From Pigmentiphaga aceris (lineage in GTDB: Bacteria; Pseudomonadota; Gammaproteobacteria; Burkholderiales; Burkholderiaceae_B), in NCBI RefSeq assembly GCF_008119665.1, contig NZ_CP043046.1, positions 6,101,256 to 6,165,255 on the forward strand: a stretch of DNA of 64,000 bases, given 5' to 3'. Below, in pieces: positions 40,716 to 50,356 of this stretch. Every line of letters starts with the position of its first letter. Positions within the stretch are counted from its first letter, which is position 1. The notes under the pieces are model-generated. The model ran no database searches. It was not told the origin of the DNA and worked only from the letters and a program-made list of their open reading frames with translations. A program made the position numbers and the translations under genes.

Positions 40716-42011
40716 ATGACTACCAGCTCCACCCAGCGACTCGACGCGGCTTTGTCGGCCATCGAGCAGGCCGGCGACGAAGGCCGCCGCATTTTCACGC
40801 GTGTCTATGTCGACACGGCCCGCGCGGCGGCGCGCGCAGCCGATGAACGTGCGGCCAGCGGGCTGTCGCTGGGGCCGCTGGACGGTCGCATCGTCGCCGT
40901 GAAGGACCTGTTCGACGTGGCGGGTGAACCCACCACCGCGGGCTCGGCCTTGCTGCGCGATGCGGCACCGGCCACGCAGGATGCACCGGTCGTGCGTCGT
41001 CTGCGCGCGGGTGGTGCGGTGATCATCGGCAAGACCAACATGACTGAATTTGCGTTCTCGGGCGTGGGCCTGAATCCGCATTACGGCACGCCTGGCAATG
41101 CCCACGACTTGCTGCGCATTCCGGGCGGATCATCCTCGGGTGCAGGCGTATCGGTGGCGCGTGGCATGGCGGAAATCGCCATCGGGTCGGATACCGGTGG
41201 GTCGATCCGCATTCCGTCCGCGCTGAACGGCCTGGTCGGCTTCAAACCCAGCCTGTCGCGCGTGCCGCGTGAAGGTGCCTATCCGCTGTCGTTCACGCTC
41301 GACTGCCTGGGTCCGCTGGTGCAAAGCGTGGCTGACGCCGTGGCCACCGACAGCGTGCTGGCCGGCATCGATCACGTGCCGGTGGAAGCGCGCAGCGTGC
41401 GTGGTCTGCGTCTGGCTGTGCCGCGCGGTCTGTTGTTCACGCAGGTGGAAACCGAGGTCTCAGACGCTTTCGAACAAGCCGTCGCCGCACTGACTGAAGC
41501 TGGCGCGCGCGTCAGCGATGAATCGCTCGACAGCTTGCTGGGTGCTCCCTTCCAGTTGCAGGAAAAAGGCACGCTGATCGCAGCCGAAGCCGCGCACATC
41601 CACCGCGAGGCCGTGGTGCAACGCCCCGAGGCGTATGACCCGATCGTGCTGGGCCGCATCCGTCGTGGTCAGACGCTGGACGCCGCCACCTACGTGGGCA
41701 TTCAGCAGGCGCGCAATGCACTGCTTGGCGAGCTTGATCGGGCACTGGCCGACTTCGATGCGCTGGTGCTGCCCACGGTGGCATTCCTGGCTCCGTTGAT
41801 CGCCGATGTGCAGAACGAAACCGACTTCATGCGTGTGAACGCATTGGTCCTGCGCAATACCTCGGTGTTCAACTTCTACGACCTGCCCGCGCTGTCCCTG
41901 CCCTTGCCGCGCGACGGCAAACTGCCGGTCGGGCTGATGGTGGTCGGCCGTCGCAATGCCGACCGCGACCTGCTGGCCATCGGAGCGGCGATCGAGGCCT
42001 TGCTGGGCTGA
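40716..42011 (+). CDS. Amidase signature family hydrolase
   Basis: A 431-residue amidase with the complete Ser-cisSer-Lys triad: Lys63 in AVKDLFDVAG, the GGSSSG motif at 137-142 and nucleophile Ser163 in GSDTGGSIRIPSA. It hydrolyses an amide to acid and ammonia; the substrate is unknown. The context (TRAP importer, DUF2848, YcaC-like hydrolase) suggests it processes the imported compound. Confidence 0.9.
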   Translation: MTTSSTQRLDAALSAIEQAGDEGRRIFTRVYVDTARAAARAADERAASGLSLGPLDGRIVAVKDLFDVAGEPTTAGSALLRDAAPATQDAPVVRRLRAGGAVIIGKTNMTEFAFSGVGLNPHYGTPGNAHDLLRIPGGSSSGAGVSVARGMAEIAIGSDTGGSIRIPSALNGLVGFKPSLSRVPREGAYPLSFTLDCLGPLVQSVADAVATDSVLAGIDHVPVEARSVRGLRLAVPRGLLFTQVETEVSDAFEQAVAALTEAGARVSDESLDSLLGAPFQLQEKGTLIAAEAAHIHREAVVQRPEAYDPIVLGRIRRGQTLDAATYVGIQQARNALLGELDRALADFDALVLPTVAFLAPLIADVQNETDFMRVNALVLRNTSVFNFYDLPALSLPLPRDGKLPVGLMVVGRRNADRDLLAIGAAIEALLG

Positions 42012-42270
42012 TTGCAGGGCTTGATTGCAAGCTTGAGTCGCAAGCTTGAATCGCAAGAAAGATCGGAAGGGGTAAATCGACCTGCCTGGCGAACACCAGG
42101 CGGGTCTTTGCAGACGATCAGGGATCCATCCAAGAAACGCAGGCACGTCCTAGGCGACGCGCGCGTACTGCGCCACAGTTCGGACCAAACCGGACTGGCG
42201 CAGAAATCTGCGATCTCCGGGCACACGCAATACGCGACGGTGCCCGCTTACCCCCAAGGACCCGATCATC

Positions 42271-42966
42271 ATGAATCCGAATCCCAAGCTCGACGTACTG
42301 ACTCCGCACAACTCGCAGCTGATCATCATCGATCACCAGCCGCAGATGGCATTCGGCGTGCAGTCGATCGACCGCCAGGTCTTGAAGAACAACACCGTGG
42401 CGCTGGCCAAGTCTGCCAAGGTTTTCGACATTCCGACGCTGATCACCACCGTCGAGACCGAGAGCTTCTCGGGCCACACCTACCCCGAACTGCTGAACGT
42501 GTTCCCGGACCACAAGATCCTGGAACGCAGCTCGATGAACTCGTGGGATGACCAGAAAGTGCGCGACGGCTTGAAGGCCAACGGCCGCAAGAAGGTCGTG
42601 GTTGCCGGCCTCTGGACCGAGGTCTGCAACAACAGCTTCGCCCTGTGCGCCATGGCCGAAGGCGACTACGAAATCTACATGGTGGCCGATGCCTCTGGCG
42701 GCACCAGCAAGGAAGCCCACGACTACGCCATGCAGCGCATGATCCAGGCTGGCGTGGTGCCGGTGACCTGGCAACAAGTCATGCTGGAATGGCAACGTGA
42801 CTGGGCCAACAAGGGCACCTACAACGCCGTGATGGACATCGTGCGCGAACACTCCGGTGCCTACGGCATGGGCGTGGACTACGCCTACACCATGGTGCAC
42901 AAGTCGCCTGCCCGCCTGCCGGGCAACCACGAAACCCTGGCACCGGTTCCCGCACCGATCCGCTAA
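42271..42966 (+). CDS. Isochorismatase-family cysteine hydrolase, YcaC-like
   Basis: A 231-residue hydrolase. Asp21 (QLIIIDHQPQM) and nucleophile Cys119 (GLWTEVCNNS) are present, and the VADASGGTSKEAHDYAMQRMIQAG segment is as in YcaC. The usual lysine position carries ERSSMNSW, as YcaC-type members also lack a clear Lys there. It could act on an amide or carbamate intermediate. 260 bp separate it from the amidase gene; this gap contains a repetitive CAAGC/GCTTG-rich stretch (around 42020-42060) but no gene. Confidence 0.87.
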   Translation: MNPNPKLDVLTPHNSQLIIIDHQPQMAFGVQSIDRQVLKNNTVALAKSAKVFDIPTLITTVETESFSGHTYPELLNVFPDHKILERSSMNSWDDQKVRDGLKANGRKKVVVAGLWTEVCNNSFALCAMAEGDYEIYMVADASGGTSKEAHDYAMQRMIQAGVVPVTWQQVMLEWQRDWANKGTYNAVMDIVREHSGAYGMGVDYAYTMVHKSPARLPGNHETLAPVPAPIR

Positions 42967-43107
42967 GCCGCGGGCGTCTTGTCTGATCAAAGACTCGTCT
43001 GATTAAAGGCTGGCGTCTTGTCCAGTCAAGTCGCTTGGTGTTCCGTTCGCGCGGGACGCCAGGTCATCGGACAGCCCGCATGACGCAACGACTGCGGGAA
43101 TGCCGGC

Positions 43108-44019
43108 ATGCATAGAACGGTTGTGTTCATCCATGACGCCTGGTTGAGTCCAGGCGTCTGGCGTCACTTTGCAGACCGCTTTGCGGCCTGTGGATACACG
43201 TGGATGGCACCGGCATGGCCAGGCATTGAGACCTCAGCGCCCGAGCACAAACACCCGGATCATATTGCGACCCGTCAGCCTCCCGCAGGGCTGGTGGAAC
43301 TTGGTATGGACGGGCTGCTTGCGCACTACGCCTTCCTGATTCGCACGCTGGTAGAACCACCCGTGTTGGTCGGGCACGGCGTGGGTGGTCTGCTGGTTCA
43401 ACTGCTGATCGATCGTGGCTTGGGCGCAGTCGGTATTGCGATTGCGCCTACCCCGCCAAGCGGTGTGCTGCCCGGGTGGTCTGCGCTGCGCCGCATCGCA
43501 CCGCTGTGGTCGAGCTGGTCAAGTCGGTTGTGCATGCGTGTCATGCACCGGACGATGAAGACGTCGCCTGCTGCATCCGCATCAACAGGCGTTGCTCGGC
43601 ATCCCGCCGTTCCCGCTTCATTTTCTCCTTCCTTCTGCCCTGCCATACCGCTCACGCGCGCTCGTTTCGACCACGATGTGGCGCAGACGCTGCCCCTTGA
43701 GCAACGCCAGCAGGCTTTTGACGATTGGGTCGTCCCTGCGTCGGGCCGATTGCTCTGGCAGACCCTGCTGGGGATCGGCTGCAAGGTAGACTTCGGCAAC
43801 GATTGCCGCGCGCCCCTGCTCTTCATCGCAGGTGAACAGGATCGCAGCGTGCAGGCGTCCACGGTGGCTGCAAGCTTCCGCCAGCATCGCCGCTCGGTCG
43901 CCGTCAGCGCCATGCGCCTGTACGCAGGCCGTAGCCACCTTCTTATCACTGAGCCAGGCTGGGAAGAAATCGCCGATGCCTGTATCGACTGGGCCAACCA
44001 ACAACTGGGCGGGTTCTGA
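43108..44019 (+). CDS. Alpha/beta-hydrolase-fold protein lacking the nucleophile serine
   Basis: A 303-residue protein. The N-terminus VVFIHDAWLSPGVWRHFADRFAACGY and the acid (AGEQDRSV) and histidine (AGRSHLLITEPGW) motifs are those of serine hydrolases. The nucleophile elbow reads GHGVGG: residue 91 (codon GGC at 43378-43380) is Gly instead of Ser. One G-to-A change would restore AGC (Ser). Either a non-catalytic member, a recent inactivating mutation, or a sequencing error. It overlaps the following sensor kinase gene by 44 bp. Confidence 0.75.
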   Translation: MHRTVVFIHDAWLSPGVWRHFADRFAACGYTWMAPAWPGIETSAPEHKHPDHIATRQPPAGLVELGMDGLLAHYAFLIRTLVEPPVLVGHGVGGLLVQLLIDRGLGAVGIAIAPTPPSGVLPGWSALRRIAPLWSSWSSRLCMRVMHRTMKTSPAASASTGVARHPAVPASFSPSFCPAIPLTRARFDHDVAQTLPLEQRQQAFDDWVVPASGRLLWQTLLGIGCKVDFGNDCRAPLLFIAGEQDRSVQASTVAASFRQHRRSVAVSAMRLYAGRSHLLITEPGWEEIADACIDWANQQLGGF

Positions 44020-47000
44020 GGCCACGGGAGCGCGCCGCGCCACGTGGCGTCGCCGGCTGCTTGCCTGTGCATCGGCGCTGCTGATGCTGACGGCCGGCAG
44101 CATCGCCGCGCGCGATCTTGACGAGCTTGAGCATCGCCGCTGGAGCGGCAGCGATGGCGGTCCCAGCCAGGTCGGTGCATTGGCACAGACCGCAGACGGT
44201 TATCTGTGGCTCGGCACCAATGACTCCCTGTTCCGCTTCGACGGCCTGCGCTTCGTGCGTTACGCCACGCCCGATGGCAAGGCGCCGGGCATCGTGTCCA
44301 GCCTGCTGACCGTGGATGATCGGCTGTGGGTGGGCCTGCGGGCGGGTGGCATCAACGTCATCTCACGCGACGCCATGCAGCGTCATGTGACTGGTGCAAA
44401 GCCAGGTGCAGGTTCAGATTCAGATGTCATTGCAGGTCTGCCTGCCGGGGCCATCTACGGCATGGCGCGGGATCGGGACGGCACCGTCTGGGCAGCAGCC
44501 GATGACGGCTTGGCAGGCTTCGATGGCACCCGCTGGCAACGCATGGCTGGCGCGCAGAATTTTCCCGGAAAACATGCGCGCGCCGTCTTCGTCGACCGTG
44601 ACGGGATATTGTGGGCTGCCAATGAAAGCCAGCTGTTCTATCGCCCGCCCGGCACTGCGTCATTCATCGATGCTGGGATGAATATCGACTGGGCAAGCCA
44701 TATCGCACAGGCCCCTGATGGTGCCATATGGATCAGCGAACGATATGGGACAGATCTGCATCGGGTAATGCTTGTTGATGGCAAGATCAGTCGTGCCACG
44801 CATGCCATTGCCAGCAGTGCGAACGGCTTGCTGTTCGACCGCCGGGGTGCCTTGTGGATAAGTACACTCGGCAATGGCCTGCTGTATGTGGGAGATCCGG
44901 CGGCGGACAAGCTAGCTGTGGACAACCCAGACGTCGATTTGCCCAGCGACCCATCCAGCAATCCGTCGAGCACCACGCCCCACCTGCCCACCCCCCGCAC
45001 CTTCACCGTGCGCGAAGGTCTCAGCGGCAATCATCTCTGGCCCTTGCTGGAAGACCGCGAGGGCAATGTGTGGGTGGGCAGCAATGCTGGTATCGATCGT
45101 TTCCATCCTCGGGAACTGATGCCTGGCGGGTTTCCTGCGGACGCGCTGAACGTGGCCTTGGTCGCGGGTGATGACGGCAGTCTGTGGGCCGGCACCAGCA
45201 ATCGTCCCGCGATGCGCATGGTGGGCGATCGCATCGACACCATGCAGATGCCTGCACCGGTCACCAGTGCCATGCGTGATGCCGACGGCAGCATCTGGAT
45301 GGCCGGGCCGGCTGGCATCTGGCAAACGCAGGGGGATCGTCAGGTGCGCGTAGCGGGGCTGCCAGCTGCTGCCACGCCGGGTTCATCGGTACGTGCGATG
45401 GCGCGCGACCACCAAGGTGGCCTGTGGGTATCGATCAACCGGCTTGGCCTGTTCGAACTGCGCGACGGCATCTGGCGTGCCATGCCGCCGCCTTCTATGC
45501 GCGGTAGCCAGATCATGCCGGTTGCGGCCTCTGCCGACGCGCAAGGACGCCTGTGGTTCGGTTATCGCGACAACCTGCTGGTAATGCGTGATGCGCAGGG
45601 CGAACGTCGCTGGGGCGACGCAGACGGCATGCGCATCGGGCACATCACCGCCATCACGCACCAGGGCACGCGTACCTGGGTGGGCGGGCAGCACGGGGCG
45701 GGTTATATCGAAGACGACCGGTTTCATCCACTGCCCTTGCCCGACAACGATCTGTTCGACAACATCTACGCGATCATCGCTGTGCCTGGCACAGCAGCGG
45801 CGTCACAGGAAACTGCGTCACGTACAACTGCTTCACGTAAAACTGCATCACCTGAACCCGCGTCAGACGGGGCTGCTTCGACGTCAACCTCCGACACGAG
45901 CACTGCAGCCCGCAACGACGCTCCTGAACTCTGGATTCACGCGAAGGCAGGGATATTCCAGCTGTCCGCCATCGAGATTGCGCAGGTGTTTGCCGACAGC
46001 CGCCATACCATCCGTTATCGCGCGCATGACCTGATGGGCGGGCTGGCCAACGATCCCTATCAGGTACTGCCCTTGCCGACGGCCGTGCGTGCCGATGACG
46101 GTCGCATCTGGTTTTCCACCAGCAACGGGGTGGTCTGGCTTGACCCGGCGCAGCAGCCCGTGAGCAAGGACATGGTGCCGCAGGTGACCATCGAATCGGT
46201 CAGCGCCGATGGCGAACTGCTGCCCGCTGCGGCATCGGGCGCGCCCTTGCTGCTGGCGACCGACACCAAGCGTCTGATGTTCGACTACACGGCGCTCAGC
46301 CTGTCGGCACCAGAAAGCCTGAGTTTTCGTTATCGCCTGGATGGCTACGACACCACCTGGCAGGACGTCGGCCGCCAGCGGCAAGCCGTCTACACCGGCC
46401 TGAACGCGGGCAACTACCGGTTCCGTGTGATTGCCGTCAATGGTGATGGCGTGCCAAGCGAACAAGAGGCCACCACCGCGTTCACGATCCCGCCGGTCTT
46501 CTACCGACGTCCGCTGTTCTATGTGCCGGCGGCTGCGCTGGTGGTGTTCATGTTGTGGCTGTTGTATCGCGTGAAGCTGCGGCGATCTGCCGACGCCTTG
46601 CGTGTCCGCCTGGAAGCCCGCCATCACGAGCGCGAACGGATCGCACGCGAGCTGCACGACACCTTGCTGCAGGGCGTACAAGGCGTGATGCTGCACTTCC
46701 AGGCCGTCGTGAACATGTTGCCGCCAAACCTGCAAGCGCGACAACGCATGGAAGATGCGCTCGACCGGGCCGACATCGTGCTCAGCGAAGGCCGTGATCG
46801 GGTACGTGATTTGCGAAGCCCTGTGCGCGGCCCTGCGGCGCTGGATGACGCGCTGCAAGCCCTGGGTGCCCAACTGGCCCAGAACAGCACCACGGCCTTT
46901 TCCTTGGCTGTACGGGGTGATCCGATATTGCTGCACCCTGTGGTGTGCGACGAGGCGTATCGCATCGGGCACGAGGCGCTCGTCAATGCCTTTGCCCATG

Positions 47001-47254
47001 CACAGGCCAGGCAGGTTGTGGTCGAGATCGACTATGGAACGATGATGTTCACGCTTGGTATTCGGGACGATGGTCGTGGCATCGACGCCCGCTATCTGAC
47101 CCCCTACGGTCGACCGGACCACTGGGGGCTGCGAGGCATGCACGAGCGCGCGCGCGAGTCGGGCGGAACACTGCAGATAAGCAGCCAGCCCGACGCAGGC
47201 AGCGACGTCCGGCTGCGGGTGAAGGCGACGCTGGCTTATCGTTCGCAGGCATGA
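43976..47254 (+). CDS. Beta-propeller sensor histidine kinase (Reg_prop / Y_Y_Y / HisKA_3)
   Basis: A 1092-residue membrane sensor. It has a signal/anchor (RRRLLACASALLMLTAGSIAA), many Reg_prop blades with W-x-G-T/S motifs (GYLWLGTNDSLFRFDG, GNVWVGSNAGIDRF, GRIWFSTSNGVVWLD), a Y_Y_Y domain (LSFRYRLDGYDTTWQDVG), one membrane helix (LFYVPAAALVVFMLWLLYRV), HisKA_3 with phospho-acceptor His894 (ERIARELHDTLLQGVQG) and HATPase_c (DDGRGIDARY, WGLRGMHERA). The start at 43976 overlaps the previous gene. It pairs with the response regulator 55 bp downstream. The signal sensed is unknown. Confidence 0.9.
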   Translation: MPVSTGPTNNWAGSEATGARRATWRRRLLACASALLMLTAGSIAARDLDELEHRRWSGSDGGPSQVGALAQTADGYLWLGTNDSLFRFDGLRFVRYATPDGKAPGIVSSLLTVDDRLWVGLRAGGINVISRDAMQRHVTGAKPGAGSDSDVIAGLPAGAIYGMARDRDGTVWAAADDGLAGFDGTRWQRMAGAQNFPGKHARAVFVDRDGILWAANESQLFYRPPGTASFIDAGMNIDWASHIAQAPDGAIWISERYGTDLHRVMLVDGKISRATHAIASSANGLLFDRRGALWISTLGNGLLYVGDPAADKLAVDNPDVDLPSDPSSNPSSTTPHLPTPRTFTVREGLSGNHLWPLLEDREGNVWVGSNAGIDRFHPRELMPGGFPADALNVALVAGDDGSLWAGTSNRPAMRMVGDRIDTMQMPAPVTSAMRDADGSIWMAGPAGIWQTQGDRQVRVAGLPAAATPGSSVRAMARDHQGGLWVSINRLGLFELRDGIWRAMPPPSMRGSQIMPVAASADAQGRLWFGYRDNLLVMRDAQGERRWGDADGMRIGHITAITHQGTRTWVGGQHGAGYIEDDRFHPLPLPDNDLFDNIYAIIAVPGTAAASQETASRTTASRKTASPEPASDGAASTSTSDTSTAARNDAPELWIHAKAGIFQLSAIEIAQVFADSRHTIRYRAHDLMGGLANDPYQVLPLPTAVRADDGRIWFSTSNGVVWLDPAQQPVSKDMVPQVTIESVSADGELLPAAASGAPLLLATDTKRLMFDYTALSLSAPESLSFRYRLDGYDTTWQDVGRQRQAVYTGLNAGNYRFRVIAVNGDGVPSEQEATTAFTIPPVFYRRPLFYVPAAALVVFMLWLLYRVKLRRSADALRVRLEARHHERERIARELHDTLLQGVQGVMLHFQAVVNMLPPNLQARQRMEDALDRADIVLSEGRDRVRDLRSPVRGPAALDDALQALGAQLAQNSTTAFSLAVRGDPILLHPVVCDEAYRIGHEALVNAFAHAQARQVVVEIDYGTMMFTLGIRDDGRGIDARYLTPYGRPDHWGLRGMHERARESGGTLQISSQPDAGSDVRLRVKATLAYRSQA
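45800..45864 (+). repeat. 15-bp tandem repeat inside the sensor kinase gene
   Basis: Four diverged 15-bp units (45800, 45815, 45830, 45845; pattern GCNTCACNNNAAACT) plus a partial fifth. They encode an ASxxT-type Ser/Thr-rich linker between propeller blades. Copy-number change would keep the reading frame. Confidence 0.75.
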
Positions 47255-47309
47255 TCAAGACCGCGCCGAATAAAAGAAATAACCCATGCATCAATCAACA
47301 CAGGACCGC

Positions 47310-47942
47310 ATGACTCAGGATATGCCCCTCATTCGCGTGCTGGTGGTCGACGACCACCCGCTGCTGCGTGAAGGTATCAAGGCCGTGCTGGCTGGCTCCC
47401 ACGACATTCAGGTGGTTGGCGAAGCCGGCAATGGTCATGAAGCCATCGCCGCCTATCGGCTGCTTCAGCCCGACGTGACCCTGATGGATCTGCAGCTGCC
47501 CGAGCTCGATGGCATGGAAGCCATCCGAGCCATCCGTGCCGACTTCCCCCAGGCGTGCATTGCCATTCTCACCACCTACCGTGGGGATGTCCGCGCCCTG
47601 CATGCGATCCGCGCCGGTGCCCAGGCCTATCTGCTGAAAAGCACACTGCGCAAGGAACTGACCGAGGTGATTCGCGCGCTGGCGGCCGGCGAGCGCCATA
47701 TTCCGCCCGAGATCGCGGCCGATGTTGCCCGTGCACTGGGGCGGGAAGCGCTGAGTGCGCGTGAGGTCGAAGTCCTGCAGTGCGTGGCGCAAGGCCAGGC
47801 AAACAAGCAGATAGGCACGCAGCTGGGGCTGTCGGAAGATACGATCAAGGGACACGTGCGCAGCATCATGGACAAGCTGGGTGCAAACAATCGCACCCAT
47901 GCAGTCAGCATTGGTATCGAGCGCGGCATCATTACATTTTGA
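47310..47942 (+). CDS. NarL/FixJ-family response regulator
   Basis: A 210-residue regulator with receiver domain (Asp60 phosphorylation site in LMDLQLPELDGME, acidic pair VVDDH, Lys110 in AYLLKST) and LuxR-type HTH (LSAREVEVLQCVAQGQANKQIGTQLGLSEDTIKGHVRSIMDKLGA). The ATG at 47310 is preferred because AGGA lies just upstream; an ATG at 47286 is in frame but has no ribosome site. It is the cognate partner of the upstream HisKA_3 kinase. Confidence 0.93.
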   Translation: MTQDMPLIRVLVVDDHPLLREGIKAVLAGSHDIQVVGEAGNGHEAIAAYRLLQPDVTLMDLQLPELDGMEAIRAIRADFPQACIAILTTYRGDVRALHAIRAGAQAYLLKSTLRKELTEVIRALAAGERHIPPEIAADVARALGREALSAREVEVLQCVAQGQANKQIGTQLGLSEDTIKGHVRSIMDKLGANNRTHAVSIGIERGIITF

Positions 47943-48079
47943 GGTCAAGGCAGCGCACTTTAGTGTGGCCGCCACCTCCCTCTTTCGGGGCTATCCAGTA
48001 CGACGCCAGCCGCGCATCATGCCGGCTTGCCGCCAACGTTTGCTACGCGTCCACCGGCTGATTTTCCGAGGACAGATCG

Positions 48080-48661
48080 ATGCACACTATCCCTCGTTGT
48101 CAGACCCCGATCATGGATGGATGCCACCGTTCGTCGGCCTGCTCAGCCGCCACGATTGCCGCCGTCTCCCTGTTGCTCAGCGATGCCGAAGCCAGCCTGT
48201 CATCGGACAGCGACTCTGCATGCCGGCACTTGATCCGCGCCATCGACCTGTTGCATCAAGCCCATGACGGCCTGCCCCCTGCCGGGCGTGGCCCGGGCGG
48301 GCTGGCCCGCTGGCAGATCAAGCGGCTGAACGACTACATCGACACGCATCTGGACACGCGCATCCGCACCGAGGAACTGGCGGCGCTGCTGCAACTCAGC
48401 CCTGGCCATTTCTCGCACGCCTTCAAGCAGGCAATGGGCGTGCCACCGCTTGCGCATGTGGCACGCCGACGCATCCAGGCTGCGCGTGAAATGATGCTGT
48501 CCACCGATGAGCCGCTGATCCGCATCGCACATTTGCACGGCTTTTGCGATCAATCGCATTTCACCCGTATCTTCCGGCGTGAGACAGGCATTGCACCCCA
48601 GGCATGGCGCAAGATTCGCGCGGGTCATGCGGTCGAGTCAGGCGCTGTGATGCACGCCTGA
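48080..48661 (+). CDS. AraC-family transcriptional regulator
   Basis: A 193-residue protein with a double HTH in the last 100 residues (IRTEELAALLQLSPGHFSHAFKQAMGVPPLAHVARRRIQAAREMM, and IAHLHGFCDQSHFTRIFRRETGIAPQAWR). The N-terminal 80 residues lack a recognisable ligand domain. GAGGA lies 7 nt before the ATG. It follows the two-component pair by 137 bp in the same direction. Confidence 0.85.
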   Translation: MHTIPRCQTPIMDGCHRSSACSAATIAAVSLLLSDAEASLSSDSDSACRHLIRAIDLLHQAHDGLPPAGRGPGGLARWQIKRLNDYIDTHLDTRIRTEELAALLQLSPGHFSHAFKQAMGVPPLAHVARRRIQAAREMMLSTDEPLIRIAHLHGFCDQSHFTRIFRRETGIAPQAWRKIRAGHAVESGAVMHA

Positions 48662-48746
48662 GTCCGTTGGCATCTGCGTGAACGCAAGTCGGGCCTTCCT
48701 GTTTATGGAATGATCTCCGCGCGGCTTGCGGCACGTGTCTACTGCT

Positions 48747-49976
48747 TCAGAAAACGCGACCTTCTTTCAGGTGTGTGGTCACCCCGTTCAAGTGGTAGTC
48801 GCCGATCACCCGTGCTTTGTGCAGCAGCGGGTTGTGGCTGAAAATGGTGCGCAGGTTTCGCCAATGGCGATCGAAATTGTGGGTGGTAGATGTCGCCGAT
48901 GCACCGCCCGCTTCGAACAGGCGTTCGGCAGCCTGCAGTGCAAGCTTGCTCACGATCAATTGCGTCTGCGCGGTGGCCAGCGCGCCTTCCAGCACCCGTT
49001 CTTCTGCATCCGCGTGCCCAGCCGCAATCGCCACCGCCGAGCGATCCAGCGTGCGCGCATTCTGCTCCACCAGCGCATCGATGGCATGCGCATAGGACGC
49101 CAGATCACCAATCACCTGGTGGATGAACACATCATCGCGCGGGGAGTCGACCCCGCTGTGCGCAGCAGGACGACCATGGTGTCGCACATACGACAGCGCA
49201 TCGGCCAACACGTTGTGGACAATGCCAGACGCCGTGGCTACCAGGTGAAGCTGGCGCAGCGCGCCGTTGTGGCGGCCCGGCAGGTTCTCGTATTCACGCG
49301 GGACGACTTCATCGTCGTAGACCTCGACTTCGTCCAGCAGCAGGCTGCCGCTGGCGGTCAGGCGTTGGCCCATGCCGTTCCAGTCATCGATGATGCGCAC
49401 CCCCTGGCGTGACACCGGAATGATCACGATCACGTAGTCGCCGGCCTCGTTGAGCATGTTGATGCGCGCGTAGTCGGAGAACGCCGTGCCCGTCGAATAG
49501 AACTTGCGCCCGCTGACCACGAAGTGATCACCCTGACGACGCAACACGGTCTGGAATTCACCCGGCTTGGCGGTTTCCCGCTCGGTCGATGCACCCCCGA
49601 ATATCGCGCCATCAAGCACACGTCGCACCTGGACGGCCGTGAATGGGGTTGGCCGCTGCAGGGCCAGTGCTTCGGTCAGGTCGTAGTGCAGGCGCAGCGC
49701 GTGGGCCACGTTGGAGTCCGCCGCTGCCAGCGTCACGATCACATGGAACACGTCCACCAACGACCCGCCCGGGCCACCTTGTTCAACCGGAATACGCAGC
49801 GCACCCAGGCCCGATTCACGAAACTTGGCAAAGGCATCGAACGGCAGGTCGTGCAGGCGTTCGCGGTCTGCTGCGCCGATGGCGATCTGCTGCGCCAACA
49901 CCGGCAGGCGCGCGAGCAATTGCTCGCGTGTGGGATACGGTTGCGGTGCAAGCGGTGCTTGGGCCAGGGCGCTCAT
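48747..49976 (-). CDS. Acyl-CoA dehydrogenase-fold flavoprotein, SfnB/DszC-like
   Basis: A 409-residue protein with the ACAD fold: N-terminal helices (FRESGLGALRIPVEQGGPGGSL), the beta-domain (GRKFYSTGTAFSDYARI) and the C-terminal helical domain ending RTIFSHNPLLHKARVIGDYHLNG. The FSHNPLLHKARVIGDY end is characteristic of FMNH2-dependent desulfurising enzymes and SfnB-type sulfur-acquisition proteins rather than true acyl-CoA dehydrogenases. The ATG at 49976 has a good AAGGAA ribosome site; the frame continues 38 codons upstream. It probably takes part in organosulfur use. Confidence 0.85.
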   Translation of the reverse strand: MSALAQAPLAPQPYPTREQLLARLPVLAQQIAIGAADRERLHDLPFDAFAKFRESGLGALRIPVEQGGPGGSLVDVFHVIVTLAAADSNVAHALRLHYDLTEALALQRPTPFTAVQVRRVLDGAIFGGASTERETAKPGEFQTVLRRQGDHFVVSGRKFYSTGTAFSDYARINMLNEAGDYVIVIIPVSRQGVRIIDDWNGMGQRLTASGSLLLDEVEVYDDEVVPREYENLPGRHNGALRQLHLVATASGIVHNVLADALSYVRHHGRPAAHSGVDSPRDDVFIHQVIGDLASYAHAIDALVEQNARTLDRSAVAIAAGHADAEERVLEGALATAQTQLIVSKLALQAAERLFEAGGASATSTTHNFDRHWRNLRTIFSHNPLLHKARVIGDYHLNGVTTHLKEGRVF

Positions 49977-50278
49977 GGACGTTCCTTGATGACAAGAAAA
50001 AAGAGGCGAACGCCCTGCACGCCATCGACGCATTGGCGTCATCCACGGGGTCATCTGGAAGTTAAGCGAGGGCCATTCAGCAAGGCGCACTCTATCGGCT
50101 GCGACCGCTTGGACCTAAGACCGATTGGCTGTTTGAAAAGAGATGAGCGGCATAACTGCCAGCACCGGCTTGTCTGGTTCATCTAGGACTTTTCGAAGCC
50201 GATGCTCGCTGATCCATTGTTAGAAGTATTTTTTTCCTATCTAAGCCATGTTCTTGAAATCAGATTCCAAGCAGCGAA

Positions 50279-50294
50279 TGATTCACGTGAAACA
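50279..50294. promoter_or_regulatory. Possible fourth parS site (one mismatch)
   Basis: TGATTCACGTGAAACA differs from the consensus TGTTNCACGTGAAACA only at position 3. It lies in a short AT-rich non-coding gap, 28.7 kb from the three exact sites. Confidence 0.55.
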
Positions 50295-50356
50295 TTGAGA
50301 GCAATTTGCGGGTGCCCGCGCCTAGCATGGATGCATGCCCCCATCGGTATTCAGCC

